NCBI GenBank assembly: GCA_018970725.1
Contig: JAGWVU010000028.1
Coordinates: forward strand, 1 to 64,000
Origin: Verrucomicrobiota bacterium
Lineage (GTDB): Bacteria; Verrucomicrobiota; Verrucomicrobiia; Verrucomicrobiales; DEV007
Length of the DNA stretch: 64,000 nucleotides
Reading direction: 5' to 3'
Part shown: in pieces, positions 34,661 through 43,755 of the stretch
Layout: each line of letters opens with the position of its first letter
Numbering within the stretch: position 1 is the first letter of the stretch
Notes under the pieces: generated by a model
Databases searched by the model: none
Told to the model about the DNA's origin: nothing
Seen by the model: only the letters and a program-made list of their open reading frames with translations
Program-made: the position numbers and the translations under genes

Positions 34661-37600
34661 TCAGGTGCAGCTGATGCACTCCTCACCGGTCATGTCGGCG
34701 TTGAGCCGGCAGACCCTGGCCGCTTCAGCCTCAGCCTCCGGGGCACGGACGGCGGACTCTTCGGCGGCACTCCCATCCCCGGCCACCACGCCGCGGAGTT
34801 TCTTGGAAGTGTCCACACTGATCTTGTCGATCCCCGATGCCCCCAAGGTGCGCAAATAATAGGTCGTCTTCAACCCCTTGCGCCATGCCGCCCGATACAT
34901 GTGCGACAACACCTTGAGGTCCGGCTTCGCGAGGAACAGGTTCACCGACTGGGATTGGTCGATCCACTTCTGGCGCCGGGCCGCTGCATCGATCACGAAA
35001 TCATAGGGAATCGCGAAGGCCGTGGCATACTTCTCCTTCAGACTAGCCGGAATCCCGACGATCTCCCCGAGCTCGCCGTCGTGATACTTCAGCCGGTCGA
35101 TCATCGCCTGATTCCACAGCCCGAGTTTCTGCAGGTCACGCACGAGGAACGGATTGAGCACGGTGAACTCACCGCCCAGGTTCGACTTGCTGAACAAGTT
35201 CTTGTAGAGCGGCTCGATGCACGGCGTGCTGCCCATGATATTGGAAATCGTCGCCGTCGGCGCGATCGCGATGACGTTGGAATTCCGCATTCCCTGACGG
35301 GCGATTTTCTCACGAAGGGAGCTCCAATCCATGCGCCCGCCCCGGGCCACGTCCACCGGGAGACCACGCTCCTCCTCCAGCAGATCGAGCGTGTCCTGCG
35401 GCAGGAGACCCCGATCCCACTTCGATCCCTTGTATGTTGAGTAAGTCCCTTTCTCGCCCGCCAGATCACTGGACGCCTCGTAGGCGAAGAATGCAATGGC
35501 CTCCATCATCTCGTCGTTGAAGTCCACCGCCGCCTGCGAGGCGAAGGAGACGTCCCGGAGATAAAGGACATTCTGCAAGCCCATCACGCCCAACCCGATC
35601 GGACGATGGCGCATGTTGGCCGTCTCCGCCGCCTTGGTGGGGTAGAAATTGATGTCGATCACATTGTCCAGAGCGCGCACCGCGATCCGGATCGTCTCCC
35701 GCAGCTTCTCCAGGTCCAGCTGACCGTGCTCGTCGACGTGTTGGTCGAGCACCACCGAACCCAGATTGCAGACCGCAGTCTCGTCCGCCCCGGTGTTCAG
35801 CGTGATCTCGGTGCAGAGATTGGAACTGTGGATCACCCCGACGTGGTCCTGGGGACTCCTCACGTTACAGGGATCCTTGAAGGTGATCCAGGGATGCCCG
35901 GTCTCGAAGAGATTGCGCAGCATCGACTTCCAGAGATCGATCGCCGGCATCGAATGCCCGAAAATCTCCCCGCGCCGCGCCATCGCCTCATACTGGAGGT
36001 AGCGGGCCTCGAATTCCCGGCCGTAGGTCTCGTGCAGGTCCGGCACCTCGTTGGCCCGGAACAGGGTCCAATTGGCCCGGTCCTCCATCCGCTTCATGAA
36101 CAGGTCGGGAACCCAGTTTGCCGTATTCATGTCGTGCGTCCGGCGCCGGTCATCCCCCACGTTGCGCCGCAACTCGAGGAAATCGAGGATGTCATTGTGC
36201 CAGGTCTCCAGGTAGGCGCAGCCGGAGCCCTTGCGCTTCCCGCCCTGGTTCACAGCCACCAACTGGTCGTTGTGCAACTTGAGGAACGGAATCACCCCCT
36301 GGCTCTCCCCGTTGGTGCCCTTGATGTAACTGCCCGTGCCCCGGACCGAAGTCCAGCTCCCGCCCAGACCACCCGCCCACTTCGACAGGCTCGCGTTCTC
36401 CGCGACCCCGCGCATCATGATCGACTCAAGGCTGTCGTCCACCTTGTAAAGGTAACAAGACGACAGCTGCGAGTGCACGGTGCCCGCATTGAACAGGGTG
36501 GGGGTCGAAGAACAAAACCGCCGGCTCTTGTAGAGGCCATACAGCTCCAGAACCCGCTGGGTGCTGTTCTCCTCATGGCAGAAGATCCCCATCGCCACCC
36601 GCATCCAGAAAAACTGGGGGGTCTCCAGGCGCCGGTGGGTGGAAGCGGTCTTGTCCACCAGCAGATACCGGTCGTAAAGCGACTGGATCCCGAGGTAGTC
36701 GAAGTCCATGTCCGCGCTCGGATCCAAGCGCTCCGCCAGCGCGCCCAGATCCATCTTCGCCAAGTCCGGATTCAAGCGCTCGATCTCAATCGCACGCTCC
36801 AGATTCCGGCGGAAGGCCTCCCGATGAAACCGCGCAATCTCGTCCGGCCCGTTGACCAGGATATTCCAGCCCAGCACCTCCTCATAGATGAAGGTGCAGA
36901 GAATCCGCCCGGCAAACCGCGAAAAATCAGCGTCCTTCTCGATCAAACTCTTCGCGTTGAGGATGATCGTCTTGTCGAGATCCTCCTGGCTCATCTCCGG
37001 GAAGACCGAACGGCGCAACTCGAACTCGACCTCGTCATTGCGCAAATTCAACGATAGGCCCCGGCGGGCAAACGCAATGCGATGGCGCAGGTCGCTGCCG
37101 TCCCACAGATAAGTCGTGCCATCGGACCGCTTGACCAGAACCATCTCCCCTTGCGCGGAGTCCTCGAACAGGGTGGGCTGGGAACGGTCCTCCTCCTGCC
37201 CCCGCATCTCCCGCCGGTGCTGCCGGAACAAAATGTAACTTTCGGCCGCTTTGTAGTGCCCCTGGCGCATCAACTCTTCCTGGACCCGGTCCTGGATGTC
37301 CTCGATCTCCATGTATTCGGCACGCAGTTCCCCGATCTGCCGGGTCACCGCTTCCGCGATCTCCGTCGCCGCCGAGCTATCACTCGGCACCGCCAGAAAT
37401 GCCTTCTTCACCGCAAGCGCAATCTTCTCCTGGTTCCAAGCCACGATGTCCCCGTTGCGCCGGATCACCCGGGTCGCGATTTGCGGGACTCTTCCCCCGT
37501 GGGGGTTGACTTGGGCCCGGGTCGTCCCGAGGCGCATGTTCTGCTGGATGATGAAGCTCCGGGCCACATCGTAAGCATGGTGCTTTTCCAAGGCGGATTC

Positions 37601-37972
37601 AATCGCGTGAATCAACTCCTCCTCCGTGAGGACGATGCCCCCGTCCGGGCCCGGCGCCTTGCGCTCCAGCAATTGCCCCAACACCGCGCCGGTAACCCGG
37701 GCCACGAGGCTCCGGTTCGACTCCGAATAAATGTCATCCCGGTTCTGCGACAAGCAGAGGTCCGTCACCGCGGAACCGACCGTGTCCGCAATGTCCCCAT
37801 GACGTAGGTCCCGCACCCCCTGGTGCCCCTTGACCCGGATCGGGAGTCCCGCCGCGGCATCGGCCGCAACCTTGGCGACGTGACGCCAATCAAAACGAGG
37901 CTTGTGATCGGGCGGCTGGGCGGCAAGCCGCTTCAAGGCCATATCCTCCTCGTAGAGATTCCTGCTAGTCAT
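34661..37972 (-). CDS. nrdA: Ribonucleoside-diphosphate reductase, large subunit (class I)
   Basis: The 1103-residue protein is long because of its N-terminal regulatory region. A clear ATP-cone occupies about residues 160-260 (RVIRRNGDIVAWNQEKIA), a degenerate one lies before it, and VKRSDGTTYLWDGSDLRHRI begins a third. Catalytic cysteines are visible: LSSCYL, SNLCTEI and AVCNLGSV, plus the C-terminal redox pair in EECISCT. It reduces ribonucleotides to deoxyribonucleotides using the radical initiated by NrdB. It follows nrdB by 86 bases. Multiple ATP-cones are known in large subunits that partner radical-Tyr-less class Ic small subunits. Confidence 0.95.
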   Translation of the reverse strand: MTSRNLYEEDMALKRLAAQPPDHKPRFDWRHVAKVAADAAAGLPIRVKGHQGVRDLRHGDIADTVGSAVTDLCLSQNRDDIYSESNRSLVARVTGAVLGQLLERKAPGPDGGIVLTEEELIHAIESALEKHHAYDVARSFIIQQNMRLGTTRAQVNPHGGRVPQIATRVIRRNGDIVAWNQEKIALAVKKAFLAVPSDSSAATEIAEAVTRQIGELRAEYMEIEDIQDRVQEELMRQGHYKAAESYILFRQHRREMRGQEEDRSQPTLFEDSAQGEMVLVKRSDGTTYLWDGSDLRHRIAFARRGLSLNLRNDEVEFELRRSVFPEMSQEDLDKTIILNAKSLIEKDADFSRFAGRILCTFIYEEVLGWNILVNGPDEIARFHREAFRRNLERAIEIERLNPDLAKMDLGALAERLDPSADMDFDYLGIQSLYDRYLLVDKTASTHRRLETPQFFWMRVAMGIFCHEENSTQRVLELYGLYKSRRFCSSTPTLFNAGTVHSQLSSCYLYKVDDSLESIMMRGVAENASLSKWAGGLGGSWTSVRGTGSYIKGTNGESQGVIPFLKLHNDQLVAVNQGGKRKGSGCAYLETWHNDILDFLELRRNVGDDRRRTHDMNTANWVPDLFMKRMEDRANWTLFRANEVPDLHETYGREFEARYLQYEAMARRGEIFGHSMPAIDLWKSMLRNLFETGHPWITFKDPCNVRSPQDHVGVIHSSNLCTEITLNTGADETAVCNLGSVVLDQHVDEHGQLDLEKLRETIRIAVRALDNVIDINFYPTKAAETANMRHRPIGLGVMGLQNVLYLRDVSFASQAAVDFNDEMMEAIAFFAYEASSDLAGEKGTYSTYKGSKWDRGLLPQDTLDLLEEERGLPVDVARGGRMDWSSLREKIARQGMRNSNVIAIAPTATISNIMGSTPCIEPLYKNLFSKSNLGGEFTVLNPFLVRDLQKLGLWNQAMIDRLKYHDGELGEIVGIPASLKEKYATAFAIPYDFVIDAAARRQKWIDQSQSVNLFLAKPDLKVLSHMYRAAWRKGLKTTYYLRTLGASGIDKISVDTSKKLRGVVAGDGSAAEESAVRAPEAEAEAARVCRLNADMTGEECISCT

Positions 37973-38058
37973 GTGTGTGGTTATTTGAGTGCGTGTGGTT
38001 GTTATGAGAAGGAAGGTGTCAAGCAGCCGGAACGACCGCGGAACGGGAGGACAACGTG

Positions 38059-39144
38059 TCAGAGCTCGGAATCATCGACGGCTTCCAGGGAAGACGCCTT
38101 CTGGTATTCCGTGACCCGGCCCTCGAAGAAATTCTGCTCTTTCTTGATGTCCATCATCTCCGCCAACCACGGGAAGGGATTGGAAATCCCCGGGTTCAGC
38201 GGAGCCAGACCGACTCCGGTCAAGCGCCGGTCGGCGATGTAATCGATGTATTGGATGAAATCCGCGGCGCTGAGCCCGATGGAATTCACCGGGAGGCAGT
38301 CGCGGATGAACTCTTTCTCGAGGTTTACCGCCTCCACCATGAGTTCGGTCAACTCCTCCTTGAAAGCGGGCGTCCACACCGCGGGATTCTCCTCGACCAG
38401 ATCCATGAGGAGATTGCGGAAGACTTCGATGTGGTTCGACTCGTCCCGCAGGGTGTAGCGGAACATTTGCCCGATCCCGGGAAACTTGTTGTTCCGGTAA
38501 AGACTCAGGATCATCCCGAACAATCCGTAGAACTGGGTCCCCTCCATGCATTGGCCGAAGACGAAGATGTTCTTCGCCAGCAGCTGCTTGTTTTCCAGCC
38601 TGGTCATGTCCAGATCCCGGCGCAACGTCCGGGAAATCCGCGTCACGAACTCGTTCTTGCGACGCACCGTGTCGATCTGTTCGAACATCGCCTCGCACTC
38701 GTGCGGATTGATGCCGAGACTCGAGATCATATAAAGAAGGCTGTCCGCGTGGATGTTCTCCTCATGCGCATGGCGGCCCAGCACCAGCTTCAGCTCCGGA
38801 GCCGTGACCAACTCCCGGACCACGTGCTGGATGTTGTCCCCCACGATTCCCTCGGCCGCTGAAAAGTAGCCGATCCCCATCCGGATGATCCAGCGCTCAT
38901 TCTCCGAGACCTCGGCCCCCGAACGCCACTGCTCGAGATCCTTCCCCATCGGGATGTCCTCGGGCTCCCAGTGGTTGGCCTTCATCGTGCGGTAGAGGTC
39001 GTAGGCCCACTGGTACCGCAACGGCAACAGGTTGAAGGCCATCGAAGGCCGGCCGTTGATGACCCGCTTCCCGGCGAACGCTTCCTCGGCCTTTTTCTGG
39101 TCCAGAACGAACGAACGGCCCCCGATTTCAAAAGTCTTTTCCAT
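38059..39144 (-). CDS. nrdB: Ribonucleotide reductase small subunit, class Ic-like
   Basis: The 361-residue ferritin-like protein carries all metal ligands: Glu98 (FSAAEG), Glu129 and His132 (HEENIHAD), Glu200 (CMEGTQFY), Glu234 and His237 (LRDESNH). The residue that holds the stable tyrosyl radical in class Ia/Ib is Leu136 here, and the first ligand is Glu instead of Asp. Both are marks of class Ic (chlamydial-type) subunits that use a Mn(IV)/Fe(III) cofactor. Upstream is a 525-base region with a candidate NrdR-like box. It is first in the nrdB-nrdA operon. Confidence 0.93.
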   Translation of the reverse strand: MEKTFEIGGRSFVLDQKKAEEAFAGKRVINGRPSMAFNLLPLRYQWAYDLYRTMKANHWEPEDIPMGKDLEQWRSGAEVSENERWIIRMGIGYFSAAEGIVGDNIQHVVRELVTAPELKLVLGRHAHEENIHADSLLYMISSLGINPHECEAMFEQIDTVRRKNEFVTRISRTLRRDLDMTRLENKQLLAKNIFVFGQCMEGTQFYGLFGMILSLYRNNKFPGIGQMFRYTLRDESNHIEVFRNLLMDLVEENPAVWTPAFKEELTELMVEAVNLEKEFIRDCLPVNSIGLSAADFIQYIDYIADRRLTGVGLAPLNPGISNPFPWLAEMMDIKKEQNFFEGRVTEYQKASSLEAVDDSEL

Positions 39145-39669
39145 GGATGATGTGCGCGAAATTACTTAATTTACGTTAGAGTTCAATGCTCAGGATTCGC
39201 TCCAGGCAAGCGATCGGACGCTTTTCCCGTGGGGAAAAGCGCGGTCCGCTTGCTGCAGTTTGCCGTAGCTGGCCATTCGTGATTTCCCTAAGATCGTTTT
39301 CCCGTCCAACACCATATGTGGTGGCTCGGTCTGAGAAATAGCCCAACATCTAGTATCCAAGCAAGCTGAAATTCTTTCTTTGTGCGGAGCGACGGGGCGA
39401 CCCCGTAAAGAAATCCGCCTGAGAATCAGGGCTGCGAACCGCTCCGGCGAGAGACCGGTGGTTTGAGGAGCAAAAATGATCGATTTCCCAAATATTCAAC
39501 GAATCTAAATCAAAGTTGGGCATGTTAGGAGGGCCTTCCACCCAACCCGGGGATGGCTTTTGCGCAAGTCCGGATGTCGTCGGTTTTTTCGCTCCGGGGT
39601 TGCCAAGAGGTCCGGACGGAGGCATGCTATGCGCACGGTGGGTCGTTCATGACGACAGGGCCGCTCCAA
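39145..39669. promoter_or_regulatory. Upstream region of nrdB with hairpins and a NrdR-like box
   Basis: This stretch holds no convincing gene. ACACCATATGTGGTGG at 39309-39324 matches about 12 of 16 positions of the NrdR consensus; a second box with proper spacing is not evident. A strong hairpin GCTTTTCCC/GGGAAAAGC lies at 39220-39240, extended by shorter paired segments to about 39206-39252. ACGGGG-CGA-CCCCGT is another near 39389-39403, and an imperfect stem around CCGG lies near 39430-39467. The hairpins could belong to the nrd leader or to an unrecognised RNA. Confidence 0.4.
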
Positions 39670-39758
39670 GGAAGGATGGCTGAGCTTGGTTGAAGGCGCT
39701 CGACTCGAAATCGAGTTTGCGGGGAACCGCAACGTGGGTTCGAATCCCACTCCTTCCG
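39670..39758 (+). tRNA. tRNA-Ser (anticodon CGA)
   Basis: The 89-base gene has the acceptor stem GGAAGGA/TCCTTCC and discriminator G, as serine tRNAs require. The anticodon stem CTCGA/TCGAG encloses a CTCGAAA loop with CGA in the centre. A long variable arm (about TGCGGGGAACCGCA) marks it as a class II tRNA. The T-arm reads GTGGGTTCGAATCCCAC. CCA is not encoded. It is oriented opposite to nrdB and ahead of the gene pair at 39864. Confidence 0.95.
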
Positions 39759-39863
39759 TTCCTTTCCGCCCCGGCCTTCCCTTCGGGATCCGGGCTTTCC
39801 TCCGCTCCCCTTGCATTTGCCACTGGCGCCTCGCGGTGGCTGTGTTAGGATCACGGACGCGCC

Positions 39864-40415
39864 ATGGATTCGAGCCCGCTTGATCAACCCCTGCTCACCG
39901 TGCTGCAACGGGCCGGTTCCCGGGGCGAGTTGACCCTGGGCGCGCTTCGGGGGCGGGTCGCCCGTTGCCTCGGCGGCTCCCCGCTTTCCTCCGCCGACCT
40001 CCAGAACAGGGTCCATGCCTTGTGGCGGCAGGGAAGGCTCACGATCGAACCTCCTCCTCCGGGGCGCCGCGGGATTCGCATCCGGCCCGCCGCAACGTCC
40101 GCGGTCCCCACGCCGCCCGCCTCTTCCCACCCGGGCCGCAGCGAGGAGTTCCTCCACGTCTGCAGCCAACTCGCGTCTGCCTACCATCGGTTCGAGCAAA
40201 CCGCCGCCAAGGAGGAAATCGCCCGCCTCCTGTTCAACCTCGGGGTGGTGCGGAGCGATTCCGAGGGAGCCCTCACCTCTTTTCTCGGGCGCCGCCACCT
40301 CTGTGAAGTTCCCCTCCTGCCGGGAGACCGGGTCAAAGTGCTGGAAAGCGGCTGGCTTCTGCGCGACTGCCCCGGCGACCACCTTCTTTCCAAGTCACGG
40401 GTGATCCCCGCCTGA
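39864..40415 (+). CDS. Unknown protein paired with the actin-like ATPase
   Basis: The 183-residue protein is not recognised. The N-terminal 65 residues (LLTVLQRAGSRGELTLGALR, LQNRVHALWRQGRLTI) look like a winged-helix fold. A Pro/Arg-rich linker and a second helical part follow, with EEFLHVCSQLASAYHRFEQ and KEEIARLLFNLGVV. The end, LLPGDRVKVLESGWLLRDC, is strand-like. It ends 11 bases before the actin/Hsp70-like gene, so the two are probably co-expressed. It may be a DNA-binding or adaptor partner. Confidence 0.6.
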   Translation: MDSSPLDQPLLTVLQRAGSRGELTLGALRGRVARCLGGSPLSSADLQNRVHALWRQGRLTIEPPPPGRRGIRIRPAATSAVPTPPASSHPGRSEEFLHVCSQLASAYHRFEQTAAKEEIARLLFNLGVVRSDSEGALTSFLGRRHLCEVPLLPGDRVKVLESGWLLRDCPGDHLLSKSRVIPA

Positions 40416-40426
40416 TCCTCTTCTGA

Positions 40427-41791
40427 ATGAGTCACGACCCCTGTCTCTCCATCGATTTCGGAAACGCCTTCACCAAGGTGGCCCTGCGCTCCGGTCTCTC
40501 GACCCCGACCAAGCCAGTCTCCGATCCACTCCTCCAGTTCGACCGCGGCCTCAACGTTTGCATCCCCACCCTGGCCGTGAAGGTCGGTGTCGGCGGCGTC
40601 GCCCGTTGGTATTTCGGAGCCGATGCCATGGACGTTCCCTTCAACCGTCCCGGATGTCATTTCTTCCACGATTGGAAGCGTGACTTCTTCCAAGCGGCGG
40701 AACGCAACACGGAGGGCGGGGTCCTCGGGGCCGCTTCCCAAGTGGCCCACTCCGGCCCGGCGCGTCATTCCGCCATCTCGCCGGACGAACTGGACCGTGT
40801 GGCCCGCGGATTCTTCGACTGGCTCCGCTTGTTTTTGGACGACCGGCTGGCCGAACAGAATCTGCCCCAAGTCCGGGACTGCATCACCCGCGTCGCCATT
40901 CCGGCGTTCGCGATCGACAGCGAACCGGAAGGCCGCCTCCTCGCGATTCTCGGCGAGGCCGGATTCCGGACCGCTTCCAGCCAACCCACCCTTCCCGAGC
41001 CCCTCGCCAATGCGATCGGGATCTTCACCGGAGGCAGGAACGAAGCCGGCGACCCCTTGACCCCGGATCACGCCTTGCTTTTTGAAGGCACCCGGATGGT
41101 GGAAGCCATGCGGGCCCGCGCCCTCCATCGCTCCGGCCCACTGACCTTCTGGACCCTCGTCGCGGATCTGGGGGCCTACACGCTCGACATGGCCGTCATC
41201 GGCTTCAGCACGAGCGATCCGGCCCGCAGCCTGATGGACACTTACTATGGCAAGGAGCGTTTCGCCCTCTGCTCCGAACCGATCGGCGTCTCCGGGCTGA
41301 CCCACCGGATCCGCTCCGTTCTCGAACCGGCCAACCGGGCCGCGTTCGACGCCATTCTCCGCGGCTCGGACGCCGGGGAACTCCACCTCCTCCAGGACAA
41401 TCTTCTGCACTGGCGCCGTCCTTTCCTCCCCGGCGGCACCTCCCAACCCATCGGCGAAGGCCGCGAGGGAGAGCGGATCCATCGGGAAGTGGATCAGTTT
41501 GCCGAGGAAGCCGGCTCCATCCTGCGCCGTTTCCTCAAGAAATACCATTACAACCGGATCGACGAAGTCATCCTCACCGGCGGAGGCATGTTTCTCCCGG
41601 CGGTGCGCGACTCCGTGTTCCGGGTCGCGGAGAAACTGGGCGCCACCCACGCCTACGTGCCCGCCCGCGCCGGAGACCCGCCGGCCCACCATGTCTATAC
41701 CCCGCTCCCCGGTCTTCAGGCCCGCGCCGGAACCGCCACCGGAGGCGCCTCCGTCTTCTTCGATCTCGCCCCGGAGATTCTCAACCGGTAG
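40427..41791 (+). CDS. Actin/Hsp70-superfamily ATPase
   Basis: The 454-residue protein has the three nucleotide-binding motifs of the actin-Hsp70 fold: phosphate-1 LSIDFGNAFTKVAL (about 7-20), phosphate-2 TLVADLGAYTLDMAVIGF (about 243-260), and the adenosine motif VILTGGGMFLPAVRDS (about 381-396). No C-terminal Hsp70 substrate domain follows. It could be a chaperone-like ATPase or a ParM/MamK-like filament protein. The partner upstream is unknown and I do not recognise the pair. A stem-loop follows at 41801. Confidence 0.75.
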   Translation: MSHDPCLSIDFGNAFTKVALRSGLSTPTKPVSDPLLQFDRGLNVCIPTLAVKVGVGGVARWYFGADAMDVPFNRPGCHFFHDWKRDFFQAAERNTEGGVLGAASQVAHSGPARHSAISPDELDRVARGFFDWLRLFLDDRLAEQNLPQVRDCITRVAIPAFAIDSEPEGRLLAILGEAGFRTASSQPTLPEPLANAIGIFTGGRNEAGDPLTPDHALLFEGTRMVEAMRARALHRSGPLTFWTLVADLGAYTLDMAVIGFSTSDPARSLMDTYYGKERFALCSEPIGVSGLTHRIRSVLEPANRAAFDAILRGSDAGELHLLQDNLLHWRRPFLPGGTSQPIGEGREGERIHREVDQFAEEAGSILRRFLKKYHYNRIDEVILTGGGMFLPAVRDSVFRVAEKLGATHAYVPARAGDPPAHHVYTPLPGLQARAGTATGGASVFFDLAPEILNR

Positions 41792-41800
41792 CCCGGGGTA

Positions 41801-41820
41801 AGGACCTCTTTGGAGGTTCT
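41801..41820 (+). terminator. Stem-loop after the actin-like gene
   Basis: AGGACCTC (41801-41808) pairs with GAGGTTCT (41813-41820) with one G-U pair and a TTTG loop. No T-run follows, so termination is uncertain. The rest of the 237-base gap up to 42029 turns AT-rich after 41890 and probably contains the promoter of the next gene. Confidence 0.4.
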
Positions 41821-42028
41821 CATCAGCTCCCCAAAGCCCGGGTCGACTCGCCCCGGCGGTGCGGAATCATGGGCTGCGCACGAAGCCGTCATCGACCCTC
41901 CATAAATTCAAATTCTAGTTTTTAAACTTTTTGATTGTCATTTTCGAGACCTTGCTCATATTTGAGGAAAGAACGGCACCGCCATTGCCAAGGAAATTCC
42001 CAGAACAAGACCTGCACCGATTTTTCCC

Positions 42029-42583
42029 ATGACCAAGCTCTCCACCGCCCTCATTACCGCTTGCTTGATCGGATCCGGCCTCGCTTCCGCCGAAACCAAC
42101 CTGCGCGATGTCATCAAACCCGGTGACGTTCTCTCCCTGGTGGTGTTCGACGAACCCGATCTCTCGTTCAACGAACAAAGGGTGGATCAGGAGGGACGGG
42201 TGACGATCTCCCTGCTCGGCCGCGTGCAACTGGCCGGGAAAAGCGTGCAGGAGGCGAACGTGGAAATTTCCAGTGCCTTGGCGAAGGATTATCTGGTCAA
42301 CCCCGGAGTGACCCTGAACATCGTGGCCTACGGCGAATATCAAACGGTTTCCGTGCAAGGCCGGGTCAGCCAGCCCGGGACGGTGAGCTTTCAGAAAGGC
42401 GAGTGGATCGACGCTCTCCGCGCCATCGAGCGCGCCGGGGGACTGACCCAACCGGAGGCCCGCACCTTGGTGCTGAAGCGGGAAGGCGCGGCCGATCTCA
42501 AGGGGGACATCGTGATGATCCGCACCGGCAAGCAGTCCCGGATGACGCTGCGCGACGGCGACACCCTCGTGGTGGGTGAATGA
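42029..42583 (+). CDS. Polysaccharide export protein, small OPX type
   Basis: The 184-residue protein has a signal peptide (LSTALITACLIGSGLASA). The poly-export motif IKPGDVLSLVVFDEPDLS and a SLBB-like domain (VSVQGRVSQPGTVSFQKG) follow. It is a Wza-like outer-membrane or periplasmic export component but is short and lacks a lipobox. It converges with the longer OPX gene (5-base gap). It belongs to the exopolysaccharide gene block that continues to 50.8 kb. Confidence 0.85.
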   Translation: MTKLSTALITACLIGSGLASAETNLRDVIKPGDVLSLVVFDEPDLSFNEQRVDQEGRVTISLLGRVQLAGKSVQEANVEISSALAKDYLVNPGVTLNIVAYGEYQTVSVQGRVSQPGTVSFQKGEWIDALRAIERAGGLTQPEARTLVLKREGAADLKGDIVMIRTGKQSRMTLRDGDTLVVGE

Positions 42584-42588
42584 ACGGA

Positions 42589-43755
42589 TCAGTTGCTGGT
42601 CACCGCCGCGGCTGTGGCGAATGAGGCGGCCACACCGAGGACGGGGATCACATTTTCCGTTGCCCTCTGCCACTGGGCCGTCGGGGTTTCGCTGATGTAG
42701 ACCACATCGTTCGGCCTGAGTTGGAAGCTTTGGGCCAGAAAGACGCCGTTCGGCTTGGAAACATCGATCCCGAACACATAGTTCCCTCCCTTGCCATCCG
42801 CCCGGAAGACAAACACGCCGCGGGCATCGGACTTGCCGGGATCCAAGCCCTCCGCCGCGGAGAGCGCGTCCATGACGGTGGATTGCTCGCCCGGGAAGGG
42901 GTAACGACCGGGTTTTCCGATGACCCCGGTGACTTGAAACGCCAGCGACGGATTCTCTTCCACCTTGAGCACATCGGCGTCCTGAGCCTGAATGCGCCCC
43001 TCGGCGAGGGATTTCACGTTCGTGCGGTAAGTGGCCCCGTCGCGGTGCAAGACGTAGGTGAACAGGTGCGGCGCACCGGATGGCCCCCCGCTGGAGGCGA
43101 GCGCTTCGAGCAGCGTGAAATCCTCCCGGTCAATCACCGCGCTTCCGCCTTCGTTGACTTCACCATAAACGAAAACCCGGCGTTCCAAACGGCCGGTCCG
43201 GCGAACGGTCGCTTCCGCGCTGGGCGAAACTTCGCGCGCCGCTTCCGTCACCTCCTGGGAGAGAGCCGTCAAACTCTTCCCCAAGGCCCGGATGTCCCGG
43301 AGATAGGGGAGCCGGAGGATGCCTTCACGATCCACCTCGACCGGACCCACCATAAACCCGGTCCTCCCCCCTTTGTCGCTGATCGTCTGGTAAAACGGAC
43401 TGTTCACGTCCACGTCATTGATCGAGATCTCCAGCTCGTCCCGCAACGTCACCAAATCAGTGTAGACCCGCTCCTCATCCACCGGCGGAATCGGATCGCC
43501 TTGCGGCAGCTTGAAGGGCGGAGGCAGCCGGGAGGTGTCGCTGACTTCAATAAAGTGAAACCCGTTCCGCGAAGGGGCCAGCGACCGGAGCCGGAGCGGA
43601 TTGGCAATCTTTCCGGAGGCGACCCCAGGGTGGTTGCCAATCGCGGCCGAACCACTCACCGGCCTCAGTTCATGCCGTTGCGGGCCGGGCGATGAATTGC
43701 TGCAGGCGGAAACGAGAAGACCAAGTCCCGAGACGAAGGCGAACTGCTTGTGCAC
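42589..43755 (-). CDS. Polysaccharide export lipoprotein (Wza/OPX-like)
   Basis: The 388-residue protein has a lipobox (GLGLLVSAC). A DSSP-like poly-export segment with EVDREGILRLPYL and at least two SLBB-like domains (VFVYGEVNEGGSAVIDRED, VTGVIGKPGRYPFPGEQ) follow. The C-terminal AAASFATAAAVTSN may form the membrane-spanning helix. It is the likely outer-membrane pore of a Wzx/Wzy-type export system. It is divergent from the Wzc-like kinase across a 179-base AT-rich promoter region. Confidence 0.88.
   Translation of the reverse strand: MHKQFAFVSGLGLLVSACSNSSPGPQRHELRPVSGSAAIGNHPGVASGKIANPLRLRSLAPSRNGFHFIEVSDTSRLPPPFKLPQGDPIPPVDEERVYTDLVTLRDELEISINDVDVNSPFYQTISDKGGRTGFMVGPVEVDREGILRLPYLRDIRALGKSLTALSQEVTEAAREVSPSAEATVRRTGRLERRVFVYGEVNEGGSAVIDREDFTLLEALASSGGPSGAPHLFTYVLHRDGATYRTNVKSLAEGRIQAQDADVLKVEENPSLAFQVTGVIGKPGRYPFPGEQSTVMDALSAAEGLDPGKSDARGVFVFRADGKGGNYVFGIDVSKPNGVFLAQSFQLRPNDVVYISETPTAQWQRATENVIPVLGVAASFATAAAVTSN

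Noticed and set aside
39350-39625. 91-codon minus-strand frame upstream of nrdB
   Set aside because: No recognisable motif and no ribosome binding site; composition resembles translated non-coding DNA.
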